Shown one piece after another: positions 62,591-64,000 of a stretch of 64,000 nucleotides of DNA. Within the stretch, counting starts at the first letter, position 1. The number at the start of each line of letters is the position of its first letter. Source of the stretch: Thermomonas flagellata (lineage in GTDB: Bacteria > Pseudomonadota > Gammaproteobacteria > Xanthomonadales > Xanthomonadaceae); NCBI RefSeq assembly GCF_022419185.1, contig NZ_JAJOZK010000002.1, positions 195,104-259,103 on the forward strand, given 5' to 3'. The position numbers were made by a program, and so were the translations under genes. The notes beneath the pieces are model-generated. The model was given only the letters and a program-made list of their open reading frames with translations. It made no database searches and was not told the origin of the DNA.

Positions 62591-64000
62591 TCAGTCGAGC
62601 CGGCCGCCGCCGAACTTGTAGGTGAACTCGAGGAAGTAGGTGCGGCCCTGGGTGTCGAACCAGGCGATGTCGTAGTACGGGTAGCTGGTGTAGGTCGGGT
62701 CCTTGGGCGGCATCGCGTCGGTCAGGTTGACCACGCTCAGCGCCAGCCGCGCGTGCTCGCCGAAGCGGTACTGCACGCTGCCGTTGTAGCGCCAGGTCGC
62801 CGGGATCCACGGGCCGGGGTCGCCGGGCTCCCACACCTTGTCGTACGACCAGCCGTTGGGCAGGCGCCCGAGGCGGTTGCCGGTGAGCGAGACCGTCCAC
62901 GCCTCGCGGTCCCACCACAGGCGCGCGCTGGCCTTGGTGCGCGGGATGTCGTAGCCGCTGTTGACGGCGAACTGGTCGATCACCGGCTCGTCCGGATACA
63001 CCCGGATCTCGTGCCGGCGCACCCAGGTGTAGCTGCCGCTGAAGCCGAAGCGGCCCCAGCCGGTGTCCCACTTCAGGTTGGCGCTGGCGTCCACGCCGCT
63101 GGTGCGCTCGCGGGCGATGTTGATCGGGTTGACGTACACGCTGTAGATGCGCCCGGTGGGGGTGCGCACGATCCGCGCGAAGGTGTCGCGGCAGATCGCC
63201 GAGGCCGGGTCCAGCTGGCCGGTGCGGCAGCGCCATTCGTTCTGCATCACCTCGTTCGCGCGCAGGTCCTCGACCTGGTTGCGCATGTCGATGTCGAACC
63301 AGTCCAGCGAGACGTCGACCGCCGCCGACGGCGACCACACCAGCCCGGCGGTCCAGGAGGTGCTGGTCTCGGCGTTCAGGGCGCGGTTGCCGGCGCGGCC
63401 GCGGATGATGCCCTGGTCGTTGTAGCTGCAGTCCTCGATCGGCACGCCCGGCTCCTCGCTGGCGCAGCGGTAATAGTCGATCACCGTGGTCTCGTCGTTG
63501 CCGGGGCCGGCGAACACATAGTGCAGGTCGGGCGCGCGGAACGCGGTGCCGTAGGAGCCGCGCACCAGCAGGCTGCGCAGCGGGCGCCACTCGATCCCGC
63601 CGCTCCAGGTGGCCTTGCCGAGGCTGCGCCCGGCGAAGCGGTACTGGTCGTAGCGGCCGGCCAGGCTGAGGTTGAGCGAGGCCAGCACCGGCATGCGCAG
63701 CTCGCTGGCCAGCGCCCAGCGGTCGCGGCTGCCCTTGCCGTCGGAATCCTTCCAGCTGTAGTAGTAGTACTGCAGCGCCAGCGGGTCGGGCTTGAGGTCG
63801 TAGCGCTGGTGCCCGAGCTCGGCGGTGGCGGCGAAGCCCGCGCTGCCGCCGGGCAGCGCGAACAGCTCGCCCTGGGTCAGGGTCAGGGCCAGGGTCTGGG
63901 TCGCCGATTCGGGGTGGTAGGTGGTGGTGGCGGCGATGCTGTCGTACTCGGCGCGGGTGAGCGGGGTGTACAGCCGCGCCGGATCGGCGTCGTAGATCGG
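62591..64000 (-). CDS. TonB-dependent outer-membrane receptor (partial, C-terminal beta-barrel)
   Basis: The frame is open to the right edge; about 470 C-terminal residues are visible. Barrel strands include the ...LFALPGGSAGFAATAELGHQ..., LNLSLAGRYDQYRFAG, GIEWRPLRSLLVRGSYGTAFRAPDLHYVF and LSLDWFDIDMRNQVEDL-type segments. It ends YFLEFTYKFGGGRLD, slightly beyond the usual terminal Phe. RGSYGTAFRAPDL and the lack of a siderophore-specific feature place it with the large oar-/CirA-like receptors of Xanthomonadaceae; the ligand is unknown. An internal ...RCASEEPGVPIEDCSY... loop with cysteines faces outside. Confidence 0.9.
   Translation of the reverse strand, partial: PIYDADPARLYTPLTRAEYDSIAATTTYHPESATQTLALTLTQGELFALPGGSAGFAATAELGHQRYDLKPDPLALQYYYYSWKDSDGKGSRDRWALASELRMPVLASLNLSLAGRYDQYRFAGRSLGKATWSGGIEWRPLRSLLVRGSYGTAFRAPDLHYVFAGPGNDETTVIDYYRCASEEPGVPIEDCSYNDQGIIRGRAGNRALNAETSTSWTAGLVWSPSAAVDVSLDWFDIDMRNQVEDLRANEVMQNEWRCRTGQLDPASAICRDTFARIVRTPTGRIYSVYVNPINIARERTSGVDASANLKWDTGWGRFGFSGSYTWVRRHEIRVYPDEPVIDQFAVNSGYDIPRTKASARLWWDREAWTVSLTGNRLGRLPNGWSYDKVWEPGDPGPWIPATWRYNGSVQYRFGEHARLALSVVNLTDAMPPKDPTYTSYPYYDIAWFDTQGRTYFLEFTYKFGGGRLD

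Overview
The window is a chromosomal segment of a very GC-rich gammaproteobacterium of the Xanthomonadaceae type (Lysobacter/Luteimonas/Thermomonas/Xanthomonas relatives). The markers are a XanB2-type chorismatase, an Ax21-family outer-membrane protein, a complete oleABCD long-chain olefin set, an sX13-like small RNA downstream of polA, a DUF2782 lipoprotein divergent from polA, and many genes whose -10 box (TANAAT) lies 6-7 nt before the start codon, as expected for leaderless mRNAs. No tRNA, rRNA or insertion sequence was seen.

Layout. 1-6.3 kb (minus): end of a DUF885 lipoprotein gene, then a heavy-metal RND efflux operon (membrane fusion protein, pump, DUF3240 protein, outer-membrane channel). 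6.5-12.7 kb (minus): a tightly packed run PPTase-rsmG-parA-parB-GT2-LabN-response regulator-histidine kinase. 12.8-21.2 kb: YeaQ-type membrane protein, xthA, aldehyde dehydrogenase, gamma carbonic anhydrase, a TonB-C-like protein, aroE, hemB, xanB2 and a second GT2. 21.3-30.6 kb: S9 dipeptidyl peptidase, YqhA, uvrD, DUF2782 lipoprotein, polA, sX13-like RNA, DUF421. 30.7-41.2 kb: hemF, hemD, thioesterase, lipoproteins, rhodanese, secB, gpsA, ax21, trmL, SDR, M16 peptidase.

41.3-58.4 kb is the main accessory feature. oleA and oleB (with a PcfJ/HIRAN-like gene between them) are separated from oleC and oleD by about 10.5 kb holding a complete type I-E CRISPR-Cas locus (cas3-cas8e-cse2-cas7e-cas5e-cas6e-cas1-cas2, minus strand), its short leader and a 20-repeat array. 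Nineteen repeats are spaced at exactly 61 bp. The leader-distal pair is instead separated by a 572-bp block carrying a piece of a P2-like phage tail module: a whole gpE-like gene, a 77-codon membrane ORF, and the first 56 codons of a tape-measure gene cut off at the repeat. It looks like a giant spacer or a phage insertion between two perfect CRISPR repeats and is the most unusual object here.

58.4-64 kb: ubiJ-ubiB (ubiquinone synthesis), truC, arfB, a PlsC-like acyltransferase, and the C-terminal part of a TonB-dependent receptor that runs off the right edge.

Many neighbouring genes overlap by 4 nt (ATGA or GTGA), so translational coupling is common. The CRISPR-Cas insertion leaves oleC-oleD with their own apparent leaderless promoter, so the olefin pathway (OleA condensation, OleD reduction, OleC beta-lactone formation, OleB decarboxylation) may still work although its genes are split.
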